Numbered from the stretch's first letter, positions 7,849 to 15,234 are shown. The stretch: 64,000 bases of DNA from CADCVT01 sp035940955 (GCA_035940955.1 DASZEJ010000158.1:24922-88921), one strand, 5' to 3'. The notes: generated by a model from the letters alone, not told the origin. A program made the numbers and translations.

Positions 7849-8301
7849 ATGCCCGAGGCCATCCTCCTCCAGGACGTCGAGAACCTCGGCGAGAAGGGGA
7901 CCGTCGTCGACGTCTCCAAGGGCTACCTCCGCAACTACCTCGTCCCGCGCAAGCTGGCGCAGCCGGCGACGAAGGGCCTGCTCGACCAGGCGCGCGAGCG
8001 CCAGGCGGCCGCCGAGCGCGCCGCCCGCCAGGCCACCGAGCGCGCCCAGGACAACGCCGCGGTCCTCAACCGCACCGTCCTCACCATCGCGCAGCAGGCC
8101 GGCGACGACGGCCGCCTCTTCGGCTCGGTCACCACGCAGGACATCGCCGACGCGATCCGCGACGCCCGCGGCATCGCGGTCGACCGCCGCAAGGTCCACC
8201 TCGACGAGCCGATCCGCCACGTCGGCACGTACATGGTCGTCGTCGAGGTCTCCGACGGCGTGACCGCGAACGTCAAGACGATCGTCGTCGACCAGAAGTA
8301 A
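7849..8301 (+). CDS. rplI: 50S ribosomal protein L9
   Basis: A 150-aa bL9, normal length. The N-terminal domain shows LLQDVENLGEKGTVVDV and GYLRNYLVPR, the family signature; a connecting helix rich in Ala, Arg and Gln follows, then the C-terminal domain (GRLFGSVTTQDIADAI). It binds 23S rRNA at the base of the L1 stalk. ATG lies 4 bp after the rpsR stop, so the two are co-translated. A 512-bp non-coding stretch separates it from dnaB. Confidence 0.97.
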   Translation: MPEAILLQDVENLGEKGTVVDVSKGYLRNYLVPRKLAQPATKGLLDQARERQAAAERAARQATERAQDNAAVLNRTVLTIAQQAGDDGRLFGSVTTQDIADAIRDARGIAVDRRKVHLDEPIRHVGTYMVVVEVSDGVTANVKTIVVDQK

Positions 8302-8813
8302 GTAGCAGCGCATCGAAAGCGGCGCCGCGGCGGTGTAATTCGAGGCGCCACGAAGGCGTCCGATTCGTCCGACCGCACGACTATGGTCGCTCTCGCCCTC
8401 GGTGCCGAGGCCGGGTCGTGAGGCGCCCGCCATCGTGAGGCGGACCAATCGGTTCGGGGCGCTCGCTGTTCCATCGTGAGGAAACGACGAGCGTTGTGGT
8501 TAGGGGGAGGCTCGAGATGGCAGTCTCGGGTCTCCCCTCCTATTTCGGCAGGAACGATCGCCGTTGTGGGCACACCCGTTGGGCAGGCGCGGGCTTCATG
8601 GTCGGGGGTTGCAGCCTCGAAAGGTAACTCGGTTCTCGGACGGACCGACGTCGGACTCTCCGCAGCGGACGTTCCGTCGGACGGTCATGGGAACGTCCGT
8701 TCGATGTATCTGCTTCGGTGTACTTCGTCGGATTGACGCGTTTCTCCTAACGAGCGGGGCTGTCGCCACTCCTAGCAACCGATGGTCGCTAACCGACCTA
8801 GACTCGCGGCCCG
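8302..8813 (+). other. 512-bp non-coding stretch with strong hairpins, candidate structured RNA
   Basis: No convincing gene; the only long frame (8476-8736) has no ribosome site and no recognisable protein. The stretch is less GC-rich than its surroundings. It contains a two-step hairpin (GGGGAG 8504-8509 with CTCCCC 8532-8537, inner CGAGA 8513-8517 with TCTCG 8524-8528), a 10-bp stem (CGGACGTTCC 8666-8675 with 8690-8699), a 10-bp palindrome CCGACGTCGG (8645-8654) and three copies of TCGTGAGG (8416, 8433, 8474). I do not recognise RNase P, tmRNA, SRP or 6S RNA signatures. The dnaB promoter is at its right end. Confidence 0.4.
8799..8804 (+). promoter_or_regulatory. -10 element of dnaB, leaderless type
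   Basis: TAGACT lies 9 nt before the dnaB ATG with no Shine-Dalgarno sequence in between. The purA promoter has the same hexamer at the same distance. Confidence 0.6.
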
Positions 8814-10184
8814 ATGACGACGTTCGCGACCCCCACGAACGGCGCGAGCGGCGCGCCCGGCCCACCGCACTCGCTCGAGGCCGAGCAGTCGGTCCTCGGC
8901 GCGATCCTGCTCTCCGAGCGCGCGATGTACGCGCTCGTCATCGACGAGGGCCTGAAGCCGGAGGACTTCTACCGCGAGCGCCACAGCCTGATCTTCGGCG
9001 CGATGATGGCGCTGTACTCGGAGAACGAGCCGATCGACGTGCTCACGGTCTCCGAGCGGCTGCGGCAGGAGGGCAACCTCGAGCGGGCCGGCGGCCAGGC
9101 GGCGGTCGACGCGCTCGCCGGGGCGGTCCCCGCGGCGGGGCACGCGCGCCAGTACGCCCGGATCGTCCGCGACCACGCGCTGATGCGCCGCCTGCTCAAC
9201 ACGACGTACGAGATCCAGGAGAGCGTCGCCGAGCAGCACGCGCCGCCGCGCGAGCTCGTCGAGCAGGCCGAGCGGGCGATGCTGGAGGTCGCCCACGACG
9301 ACCGCCAGAAGGACTTCCGCTCGATCGAGGAGATCCTCGACGTCGAGCTGGACAAGCTCCACCGCCTCAGCCTCGAGCACACCGCCCTCACCGGCACCCC
9401 GAGCGGCTTCAAGGACCTCGACGAGATGACCGGCGGCTTCCAGCCGGGCAACCTCATCATCATCGCCGCGCGCCCGTCGATGGGGAAGTCGGCCCTGGTC
9501 ACCAACATCGCCGAGAACGCCGCCATCGACCACAACCACCCGGTCGCGCTGTTCAGCCTCGAGATGTCGGAGACCGAGCTCGCGCAGCGCTTCGTCGCCT
9601 CGCAGGCGCGCATCAAGGGCGACGAGCTGCGCAAGGGCCGCGTCGCCGAGCACAAGTGGCCGAAGATCCTCGAGGCAAGCCAGCGGCTCGCCCGCGCGCC
9701 GCTGTTCATCGACGACTCCTCCGACGTCGGGCTGCTCGAGATCCGCGCCAAGGCCCGCCGCCTCCACCAGCAGCACGGCCTCGGCCTGGTGATCATCGAC
9801 TACCTGCAGCTCATGCGACCCGACGGGCGGATCGAGAACCGCGTCGAGCAGATCGGGCAGATGTCGCGCGGGCTGAAGATCCTCGCCCGCGAGTTGGAGG
9901 TGCCGGTGATCGCGCTCTCGCAGCTCAACCGCGGGGTCGAGCAGCGCCACGACAAGCGGCCGGTGCTCTCCGACCTGCGCGAGTCGGGCTCGATCGAGCA
10001 GGACGCCGACCTCGTCGCCTTCATCTACCGCGACGAGTACTACGACCGCGAGTCCGAGCGCGAGGGCGAGGCGGACATCATCGTCGCCAAGCACCGCAAC
10101 GGCGCGATCGGCGACGTCGTCCTGACCTTCCAGAAGGAGTACCCCAAGTTCCTCAACTACGCCGGCGAGAGGTTCCAGGGGTAG
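8814..10184 (+). CDS. dnaB: Replicative DNA helicase DnaB
   Basis: A 456-aa hexameric helicase that unwinds the replication fork. The N-terminal DnaG-interacting domain covers about residues 16-115 (LEAEQSVLGAILL). The RecA-like motor follows: Walker A in ARPSMGKSALV, Walker B region LGLVIIDYLQLM, and the LSDLRESGSIEQDAD segment. No intein is present. It has its own leaderless promoter and no ribosome site. It stands between rplI and purA, an order common in actinobacteria. Confidence 0.97.
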   Translation: MTTFATPTNGASGAPGPPHSLEAEQSVLGAILLSERAMYALVIDEGLKPEDFYRERHSLIFGAMMALYSENEPIDVLTVSERLRQEGNLERAGGQAAVDALAGAVPAAGHARQYARIVRDHALMRRLLNTTYEIQESVAEQHAPPRELVEQAERAMLEVAHDDRQKDFRSIEEILDVELDKLHRLSLEHTALTGTPSGFKDLDEMTGGFQPGNLIIIAARPSMGKSALVTNIAENAAIDHNHPVALFSLEMSETELAQRFVASQARIKGDELRKGRVAEHKWPKILEASQRLARAPLFIDDSSDVGLLEIRAKARRLHQQHGLGLVIIDYLQLMRPDGRIENRVEQIGQMSRGLKILARELEVPVIALSQLNRGVEQRHDKRPVLSDLRESGSIEQDADLVAFIYRDEYYDRESEREGEADIIVAKHRNGAIGDVVLTFQKEYPKFLNYAGERFQG

Positions 10185-10203
10185 GGCGCGCGGGCGCCCG
10201 TCC

Positions 10204-10209
10204 TAGACT
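10204..10209 (+). promoter_or_regulatory. -10 element of purA, leaderless type
   Basis: TAGACT lies 9 nt before the purA ATG, the same hexamer and spacing as at dnaB. It falls in the 34-bp gap after dnaB, and no Shine-Dalgarno sequence is present. Confidence 0.6.
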
Positions 10210-10218
10210 CCGGTCCCG

Positions 10219-11520
10219 ATGCCCGGCATCGCGATAGTCGGCGCCCAGTGGGGCGATGAGGGGAAGGGGAAGGTCGTCGACCTGCTCGCCGAGCACGCCG
10301 ACGCCGTCATCCGCTTCCAGGGCGGCAACAACGCCGGCCACACGATCGTCCGCGACGGCGAAAAGTTCGCGCTCCACCTGATCCCGAGCGGCATCCTCTA
10401 CCCGGGCAAGCGCTGCATGATCGGCAACGGGGTCGTCATCGACCCGCGCGTGCTGACCGAGGAGATCGACAAGCTGCGCGCCCGCGGCGTCGACATGGGC
10501 GGGCTGAAGATCAGCGCGAACGCGCACCTGATCATGCCGTACCACCTGCTGCTCGACTCGGCCGGCGAGGCCAAGCTCGGCAAGCTGCAGATCGGCACCA
10601 CGCGCCGCGGCATCGGCCCCTGCTACGCCGACAAGGCGGCGCGGCTCGGCATCCGCGTGCAGGACCTGCTCGACGAGAAGATCCTCAAGAAGAAGATCGT
10701 CGCCGCGATGGACCCCAAGCGGCTGTCGCTGCGCCCCTTCATGAAGGACCCGCGGCTCGACCTGCAGACGATGACCGAGGAGTACCTGACCTACGGCCAC
10801 CGGATCGAGCAGTACATCGCCGACACCGCGCGCCTGGCCTGGGAGTCGCTCGACGCCGGGCGGACCGTCATCTTCGAGGGCGCCCAGGCGACGCTGCTCG
10901 ACATCGACCACGGGACGTATCCGTTCGTCACCTCCTCGAACCCGGTGGCGGGCGCGGCGTGCGTCGGCGCCGGCGTCGGCCCGCGCGACGTCCACGAGGT
11001 GTGGGGGATCGCCAAGGCGTACACGACGCGGATCGGCTCCGGCCCCTTCCCGACCGAGCTGGAGGACGCCACCGGCGACGAGATCCGCCGCCGCGGCGGC
11101 GAGTTCGGCACCACGACCGGCCGCCCGCGGCGGACCGGGTGGCTGGACATCGTCGCGCTCAAGTACGCCGCGCGCATCAACGGCATGACCGCCCTCGCGG
11201 TCACGAAGCTCGACGTCCTCAGCGGCTTCGACCGCATCAAGGTCGCGACGCGCTACCGCGGCCGCGACGAGGCGGTGTTCGAGGACTTCCCCTACCACCA
11301 GTCGGTGCTGCACCACGCGACCGGCGACTACGAGGAGCTGCCCGGCTGGGCGGAGGACATCGGCGAGGCCCGCACCCGCTCCGACCTGCCGCGCGCCGCG
11401 CAGGAGTACCTCGACTTCATCGGCGAGCGGACGGGCGTCCCGGTCGTGCTCGCCGGCGTCGGGCCGGGCCGCGAGCAGATCGTCTGGATGCAGGAGCGCG
11501 CCGCGCTCGCCGCGGCCTAG
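10219..11520 (+). CDS. purA: Adenylosuccinate synthetase
   Basis: A 433-aa enzyme of AMP synthesis that joins IMP and aspartate using GTP. Visible motifs are the N-terminal GAQWGDEGKGKVVDLL loop, GGNNAGHTIV, TTRRGIGP, the FEGAQATLLDIDHGTYP block and TTTGRPRRTGWLD. Length is normal. The last codons and the TAG lie inside a 27-bp segment that is repeated exactly at 12583-12609, so the C terminus was preserved when the cassette at 11523-12582 inserted. Before that event the purA stop would have overlapped the convergent RDD gene stop in a shared CTAG. Confidence 0.97.
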   Translation: MPGIAIVGAQWGDEGKGKVVDLLAEHADAVIRFQGGNNAGHTIVRDGEKFALHLIPSGILYPGKRCMIGNGVVIDPRVLTEEIDKLRARGVDMGGLKISANAHLIMPYHLLLDSAGEAKLGKLQIGTTRRGIGPCYADKAARLGIRVQDLLDEKILKKKIVAAMDPKRLSLRPFMKDPRLDLQTMTEEYLTYGHRIEQYIADTARLAWESLDAGRTVIFEGAQATLLDIDHGTYPFVTSSNPVAGAACVGAGVGPRDVHEVWGIAKAYTTRIGSGPFPTELEDATGDEIRRRGGEFGTTTGRPRRTGWLDIVALKYAARINGMTALAVTKLDVLSGFDRIKVATRYRGRDEAVFEDFPYHQSVLHHATGDYEELPGWAEDIGEARTRSDLPRAAQEYLDFIGERTGVPVVLAGVGPGREQIVWMQERAALAAA

Positions 11521-11522
11521 TC
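11496..11522. repeat. 27-bp direct repeat, left copy (purA 3' end)
   Basis: Identical over 27 of 27 bases to 12583-12609 and mismatched immediately outside. It encodes the last residues of PurA (RAALAAA) plus the TAG stop. Confidence 0.95.
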
Positions 11523-11589
11523 AGTCCGCCCCGCGCACACCGCCGCGGCGTACCCGCGAGAGCAGTCGTTGACCCGTGACGGTTGCGGC

Positions 11590-11639
11590 TTGACGCAGCG
11601 CCAAGCCAGGCGCAACATGTCAATTCTGCATGCAGAATT
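11590..11639 (+). promoter_or_regulatory. Candidate promoter and 18-bp palindromic operator of the cassette
   Basis: AATTCTGCATGCAGAATT at 11622-11639 is a perfect 18-bp palindrome centred on TGCATGCA. A possible -35 (TTGACG, 11590-11595) with a 17-bp spacer and weak -10 (CAACAT, 11613-11618) would place the transcription start at the palindrome. It lies 17 bp before the ATG at 11656, so the winged-helix protein may repress its own gene. The palindrome is certain, its role is inferred. Confidence 0.5.
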
Positions 11640-11655
11640 CAACCGGCCCAATTTA

Positions 11656-12027
11656 ATGGGGCGGGAGGACAGACAACTCCTGGAACTGGTTTCGGACGGC
11701 GTCTGCCACGAGATCCTCATTCGACTGCTCGCGGACGGCCCTCAAACGCAGGCACAACTACGGGCGGCAGTGCGGGTTGGGTCGGGCGCTATCAGCCGCC
11801 GGATGGCCGATCTCGAAAACGCGGGGCTCGTCGTTCGCGAGCGGAGTCACGGTCCATACCACCTCGTGCTGCCGCAGCAGACGCGCGAACTCATGGAAGG
11901 CGCGATGGTGCTGGCGGCGAATGCGCTCGAGCGGCGCTACGCGACCGCCGCCCAGGAGCTCTCCGAGTTTCGAGCTGCCGGTCCTCGAGGCGATCGTCTC
12001 CGTGACCGTACGCGCGAGGGAGCGTGA
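11656..12027 (+). CDS. Winged-helix transcriptional regulator of the cassette
   Basis: A 123-aa protein with a winged-helix fold: LADGPQTQAQLRAAVRVGSG gives helices 2 and 3, AISRRMADLENAGLVVRER the recognition helix and wing. It resembles ArsR/HxlR-type regulators; no metal-binding cysteines are seen. I prefer ATG 11656 because a perfect palindrome lies just upstream and would fall inside the gene if the ATG at 11617 were used. The C-terminal part is helical (MEGAMVLAANALERRYATAAQELSEF). Base composition is lower in GC than neighbours. Three bases separate it from the membrane-protein gene, so the two are an operon. Confidence 0.75.
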   Translation: MGREDRQLLELVSDGVCHEILIRLLADGPQTQAQLRAAVRVGSGAISRRMADLENAGLVVRERSHGPYHLVLPQQTRELMEGAMVLAANALERRYATAAQELSEFRAAGPRGDRLRDRTREGA

Positions 12028-12030
12028 GCG

Positions 12031-12576
12031 GTGTACCTCCGAACGTCGCCGCGGGTCGACCCAATAGCGGTCGCGGGCGCGGGCCTCACGGTCGTCGGTG
12101 TTGCCGTGACGCTTCAGCCCATCGAGATCCCCGCTCCGTTTGCGACGGCTCTCCTGGCGCTGGGCGTCGCGCTCGTGCTCTTTGCCGGGTTGGGGTCGCT
12201 CCGCAACAAGATCGTGCTAGGCATCGTCCATCGAACGCCGTCAAGCACCCGCGAGCGCCGGCAACTCGTGGCGCAGGACTGCTGGCAGATGAGCACGGCC
12301 GTCGCCCGATTCCTCGCTGAGCACGATCGCGCCGCGCCGCGGTCGCTCTGGAGCCGCAGTCGTGGCCGCAGCGCTACGGCTGATTACGAGCGCGACGCCG
12401 TCGCGCGATACGCCGTCGAGTTGCGCGACGTCGCCCTCGAGGTATTCGACGCGGCCGTGTCGTGCGGCGGCGCGTTGCCCCACGCGCGCGGACTGATCGA
12501 GGGCAGGAGCCTCGATCAGATCCGACTCATACCGCAGATCTTTGCCGACGCCGCACAGCGTCTCTACCGGCTGTAG
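12031..12576 (+). CDS. Small membrane protein of the cassette, function unknown
   Basis: A 181-aa protein with two hydrophobic helices (about residues 12-28 and 36-55, AVAGAGLTVVGVAVTL and ALLALGVALVLFAGLG), then a soluble, mostly helical domain of about 120 residues rich in Arg, Asp and Ala with a central WSRSRGRSATADYERDAV segment. I recognise no family. The GTG start lies 3 bp after the regulator stop. It may be the effector of the cassette, with the regulator controlling it; resistance, stress or toxin-like roles are all open. The stop is followed 7 bp later by the right-hand 27-bp repeat. Confidence 0.7.
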   Translation: MYLRTSPRVDPIAVAGAGLTVVGVAVTLQPIEIPAPFATALLALGVALVLFAGLGSLRNKIVLGIVHRTPSSTRERRQLVAQDCWQMSTAVARFLAEHDRAAPRSLWSRSRGRSATADYERDAVARYAVELRDVALEVFDAAVSCGGALPHARGLIEGRSLDQIRLIPQIFADAAQRLYRL

Positions 12577-12582
12577 CTGTTG

Positions 12583-12609
12583 GCGCGCCGCGCTCGCCGC
12601 GGCCTAGTC
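12583..12609. repeat. 27-bp direct repeat, right copy (abuts RDD gene stop)
   Basis: Exact copy of 11496-11522. Its CTAG (12604-12607) supplies the TAG stop of the minus-strand RDD gene. Confidence 0.95.
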
Positions 12610-13272
12610 GCTGACCACCCGCGAGTCGACGACGATGTCGTGCAGGGCGCGGTTGCGGCTGTCGACGAACGGCCACAGGTAGTCGACGAGGTAGCCGACG
12701 CCGGCGGTGAGCGACCCGACGACGCCGAGCGCCAGCGACTTGACGAGCACCTCGCGGTAGGCGGCCCAGAGGAAGTCGACCGGCCGGCCGTCGCCGCGCA
12801 CGACGCGGCAGCCCATGGCCATCTTGCCGACGGTCCTGCCGTTCGTGCGGGCCATGACGAGCGGGGCGTAGATCAACGCGCCGACCGTCACCGCGGCGAC
12901 CGCGACCAGGGCGATGACGAGCGCGCCGGCGGCGCCGCCCGGGGTGTCGAGCGAGAGCGCCCCGAACGCGACCGCGCCCAGCACCGCGAGGACGACCCCC
13001 GCGACGACCGCGACCAGGACGGCGTCGAGGATCGCGGCGACCGCGCGGCGCCACCAGGCGGCGGGCGGAGCGCCGGCGAAGGGGTCGGCCAGGCCGCCGC
13101 GCTCGCGCGGCGCGAACGCGCCCGGCGGGACGGGGCCGCCGCCGTACGCGGCGGAGGGAGCGGGCGCCTCGGGGGCGCCGCGGGGCGGCGGTGGCGTGGG
13201 CGCGCGCGGGTCGGGCTCGAGCCGCGGCTCGTCCCCGCCCAGCGGGTCGCCCGGCGTGAGCCCGCCGCTCAT
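12604..13272 (-). CDS. RDD family membrane protein
   Basis: A 222-aa protein. The first 70 residues are Pro/Gly/Ala-rich and probably cytosolic. The RDD domain follows: WWRRAVAAILDAVLV (the Arg-Asp pair), two hydrophobic stretches, TNGRTVGKMAMGCRVV and VDSRNRALHDIVVDSRVV. RDD proteins are small polytopic membrane proteins, some linked to ion transport. The start ATG lies at the end of a 56-bp tandem repeat and is coupled by ATGA overlap to a micro-ORF. Its stop lies in the right copy of the purA-derived 27-bp repeat. A second RDD gene is at 57949. Confidence 0.88.
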   Translation of the reverse strand: MSGGLTPGDPLGGDEPRLEPDPRAPTPPPPRGAPEAPAPSAAYGGGPVPPGAFAPRERGGLADPFAGAPPAAWWRRAVAAILDAVLVAVVAGVVLAVLGAVAFGALSLDTPGGAAGALVIALVAVAAVTVGALIYAPLVMARTNGRTVGKMAMGCRVVRGDGRPVDFLWAAYREVLVKSLALGVVGSLTAGVGYLVDYLWPFVDSRNRALHDIVVDSRVVSD

Positions 13273-13328
13273 GCCTCCAGCACCTCGTCCGCGCCCAGCG
13301 GGTCGCCCGGCGTGAGCCCGCCGCTCAT
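13269..13328 (-). CDS. 19-aa micro-ORF A, duplicated RDD gene start
   Basis: Reads MSGGLTPGDPLGADEVLEA and ends in TGA overlapping the RDD start as ATGA. Its first 12 residues are identical to the RDD protein N terminus and its last part matches the C terminus of the gene at 13381-14109. It arose by tandem duplication of the gene junction. It is likely translated as part of a coupled chain; a function for the peptide is doubtful. Confidence 0.55.
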   Translation of the reverse strand: MSGGLTPGDPLGADEVLEA

Positions 13329-13384
13329 GCCTCCAGCACCTCGTCCCCGCGCAGCGGGTCGCCGCGCCTGAGCCCGCCGCTCAC
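13325..13384 (-). CDS. 19-aa micro-ORF B, duplicated RDD gene start
   Basis: A GTG-started copy of micro-ORF A with substitutions (LRRGDPLRGDEVLEA). It overlaps the stop of the upstream gene as GTGA and the start of micro-ORF A as ATGA, so ribosomes could pass from 14109 to the RDD gene through two successive stop-start overlaps. Confidence 0.5.
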   Translation of the reverse strand: MSGGLRRGDPLRGDEVLEA

Positions 13385-14109
13385 GTCGCCGGCTCCAGCA
13401 CCTCGTCCTCGCCGCGGCGCAGGACGCGCAGGGCGAGGGCGACCGACGAGAGCAGGGCGAGCGTCGCGAGCGTGATCTGGACGCTCACCACGCCGCGCTC
13501 GGTCCAGTAGACGTCGTCGAGCTCCAGCAGCAGCGCGGACTCGTCCAGCGTCAGCGCGACGCCGGCGCCGAACGGCAGCGCGAGCCACGGGTCGAGCTCG
13601 GGGCTGCGGGAGACGACCGACACGCCGCCGGCCAGGAACGCGAGCAGGATCCCCGGGACGAAGTGGTGCACGTGCCGCCCGCCGAAGCGGTAGTCGCGGA
13701 TCGGGCCGAACCGGCCGCGGCGGCGGATGACGTGCGTCAGCCCCCGCACGAGGCCGAACGTCAGCGTGAACGACCCGAGCAGGTTGAGCAGCGCGTTCTC
13801 GCGCGTCGAGCCGCCGCGGTAGCCGGCCTTGGCGACCTCGACGGTCTCGCGCACGGCCTCCTCCGTCGCGCCGAGCACGTCGGACGTCTCGGTCGGCAGC
13901 GGCGCCGACCCCTTCCGCCAGACGCGCGCCAGCTCGCCCGCGCCGACCGCGACGGTCGTGCCGAGCGCGACCACGCCGAGCGCCCAGGTCCGCCGGTCGA
14001 TCCGCAGCTCGCGCCGCTCGGCCCGCACCCGCCGCACGCCGTACACCGCCGCGGCGACCGCCGGAGGGAGGGCGGCGGTCCGGCGCCGGAGGGAGAGAGC
14101 GGACGGCAC
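13381..14109 (-). CDS. Conserved actinobacterial integral membrane protein
   Basis: A 242-aa protein with about five hydrophobic segments, of a type widespread in actinobacteria but without known function. Distinctive residues are RFGGRHVHHFVPGILLAF and LTLDESALLLELDDVYW; the His cluster and the acidic DE...ELDD pair might bind a metal within the membrane. The start is GTG at 14109, 7 nt after a TAGCCT -10, with no ribosome site. Its stop overlaps the first micro-ORF of the triplicated junction. It is in an operon with the RDD protein. Confidence 0.8.
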   Translation of the reverse strand: MPSALSLRRRTAALPPAVAAAVYGVRRVRAERRELRIDRRTWALGVVALGTTVAVGAGELARVWRKGSAPLPTETSDVLGATEEAVRETVEVAKAGYRGGSTRENALLNLLGSFTLTFGLVRGLTHVIRRRGRFGPIRDYRFGGRHVHHFVPGILLAFLAGGVSVVSRSPELDPWLALPFGAGVALTLDESALLLELDDVYWTERGVVSVQITLATLALLSSVALALRVLRRGEDEVLEPAT

Positions 14110-14115
14110 GGGAAG

Positions 14116-14122
14116 TAGGCTA
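14116..14122. promoter_or_regulatory. Divergent promoter with one shared symmetric -10
   Basis: TAGGCTA: read rightward TAGGCT (14116-14121) is 9 nt before ATG 14131; read leftward TAGCCT (14122-14117) is 7 nt before GTG 14109. The two -10 elements share five bases and both transcripts would be leaderless. Confidence 0.6.
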
Positions 14123-14130
14123 ACGGCCCG

Positions 14131-15234
14131 ATGGACGGCCCCCAGCCCCCCGGCGAGCCGCCCCGCGGGCCGAGCGGGGAGCCCGGCGAGTCGCAGCGCG
14201 CGCCGAGCGGCGCGGCGAGCGGCGGCGACTCCGCTCGCGTCCTCCGCGGCGCCGTGCTCGGCCTCGGCATGATCGGCCGCCACCACGCGCGCATCCTCCA
14301 GACGGCGCCCGGCGTCGAGTTCGCCGGCGCGGTCGATCCCGGCGGGGACCGCTTCCGCGCCGTCCACGACCCGCAGAGGCTCTACACGTCGCTCGACGAC
14401 CTCCTCCGCGGCGGGCCGCCCGACTTCGCCGTCGTCGCGGTCCCGACCGAGGAGCACCTCGCCGCCGTCGAGCGCCTCGCCGCCGAGGGCGTCCACGTGC
14501 TCGTCGAGAAGCCGCTCGCCGCGACCGCCGACGAGGCCCGCGAGGTGATCGCGGCGGTCGAGCGGGCGGGCGTCCGCGCCGCGGTCGGGCACGTCGAGCG
14601 CTACAACCCCGCGCTGCTCGCCGCCCGCGAGCGTCTCGACCAGCTCGGGCCGCTCATGCTCATCGCCACCGAGCGCAGCGGCCCGTTCCCCGACCGCATC
14701 AAGGACGTCGGCGTCGTCAAGGACCTCGCCACGCACGACCTCGACCTCGTCCGCTGGATCGGCGACGCGCCGGTGGAGGTCGTCGCGGCGCAGACCTCGC
14801 ACCGCATGGGGCGCGAGCACGAGGACCTCGTCCTCGCCACCGGCCGGCTCGCGTCGGACGTCCCCTTCCACTGCGCCGTCGACTGGCTGACCCCGACGAA
14901 GACCCGCCGCACCCGGATCCTCGGCGAGCGCGGGATGCTCGTCGCCGACACGCTGACCGGCGACCTGACGCTGCACGAGAACGCCGACGTCGCGATCGAG
15001 TGGGCGGCCACGCAGCAGCTGCGCGGGGTGTCGGAGGGCAACGCGATACGGTTCGCGCTCGAGCGCCGCGAGCCGCTGCTCGTCGAGCACGAGGCCTTCC
15101 ACGCGTACGTCGCCGGCGACGACGCCGCGCCGGTCGTGCCGCTCGAGGCCGGGCTCGAGACGGTGGTGACCGCCGAGGCGGTGCTGGAGTCCGCGCGCCG
15201 CGGCGAGACGGTCAGGCTGGCGGCGGCGCGGTGA
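14131..15234 (+). CDS. Gfo/Idh/MocA family NAD(P)-dependent oxidoreductase
   Basis: A 367-aa enzyme. About 36 Pro/Gly-rich residues precede the Rossmann fold (AVLGLGMIGRHHARIL, about 40-55); the family EKP motif is in HVLVEKPLAAT, and the catalytic-side motif in LATHDLDLVRW carries the usual His. The C-terminal domain is the mixed beta sheet of the family. Next to wecC and wecB it could be a nucleotide-sugar 3-dehydrogenase of the WlbA type, but this is inferred from neighbours. It has a leaderless start 9 nt after TAGGCT and overlaps wecC by 4 bp (GTGA). Confidence 0.85.
   Translation: MDGPQPPGEPPRGPSGEPGESQRAPSGAASGGDSARVLRGAVLGLGMIGRHHARILQTAPGVEFAGAVDPGGDRFRAVHDPQRLYTSLDDLLRGGPPDFAVVAVPTEEHLAAVERLAAEGVHVLVEKPLAATADEAREVIAAVERAGVRAAVGHVERYNPALLAARERLDQLGPLMLIATERSGPFPDRIKDVGVVKDLATHDLDLVRWIGDAPVEVVAAQTSHRMGREHEDLVLATGRLASDVPFHCAVDWLTPTKTRRTRILGERGMLVADTLTGDLTLHENADVAIEWAATQQLRGVSEGNAIRFALERREPLLVEHEAFHAYVAGDDAAPVVPLEAGLETVVTAEAVLESARRGETVRLAAAR

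Larger units (their letters stand above)
11523..12609. mobile_element. 1,087-bp two-gene cassette inserted at the purA 3' end
   Basis: Everything between the two 27-bp repeats looks inserted: both outside genes stay intact, the DNA is less GC-rich with codons such as CTA, ACA and TTT that neighbours avoid, and removing one repeat unit rebuilds a convergent purA/RDD pair sharing a CTAG stop overlap. The cargo is a winged-helix regulator and a membrane protein. No recombinase and no terminal inverted repeats are visible, so it must have moved with help from elsewhere or is a remnant. The mechanism is inferred; the repeat is directly seen. Confidence 0.65.
13228..13402. repeat. 56-bp tandem repeat, three copies, across a gene junction
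   Basis: Units begin at 13228, 13284 and 13340 (period 56); the first two are nearly identical and the third has diverged. Read on the minus strand each unit holds the 3' end of the upstream gene (DEVLE) fused by an NTGA overlap to the start of the RDD gene (MSGGL...GDPL). Confidence 0.9.

Noticed and set aside
8476..8736. 86-codon plus-strand frame between rplI and dnaB
   Set aside because: No ribosome site, no leaderless -10 at the right distance, Ser/Gly-rich peptide without recognisable features, and overlap with strong RNA hairpins.
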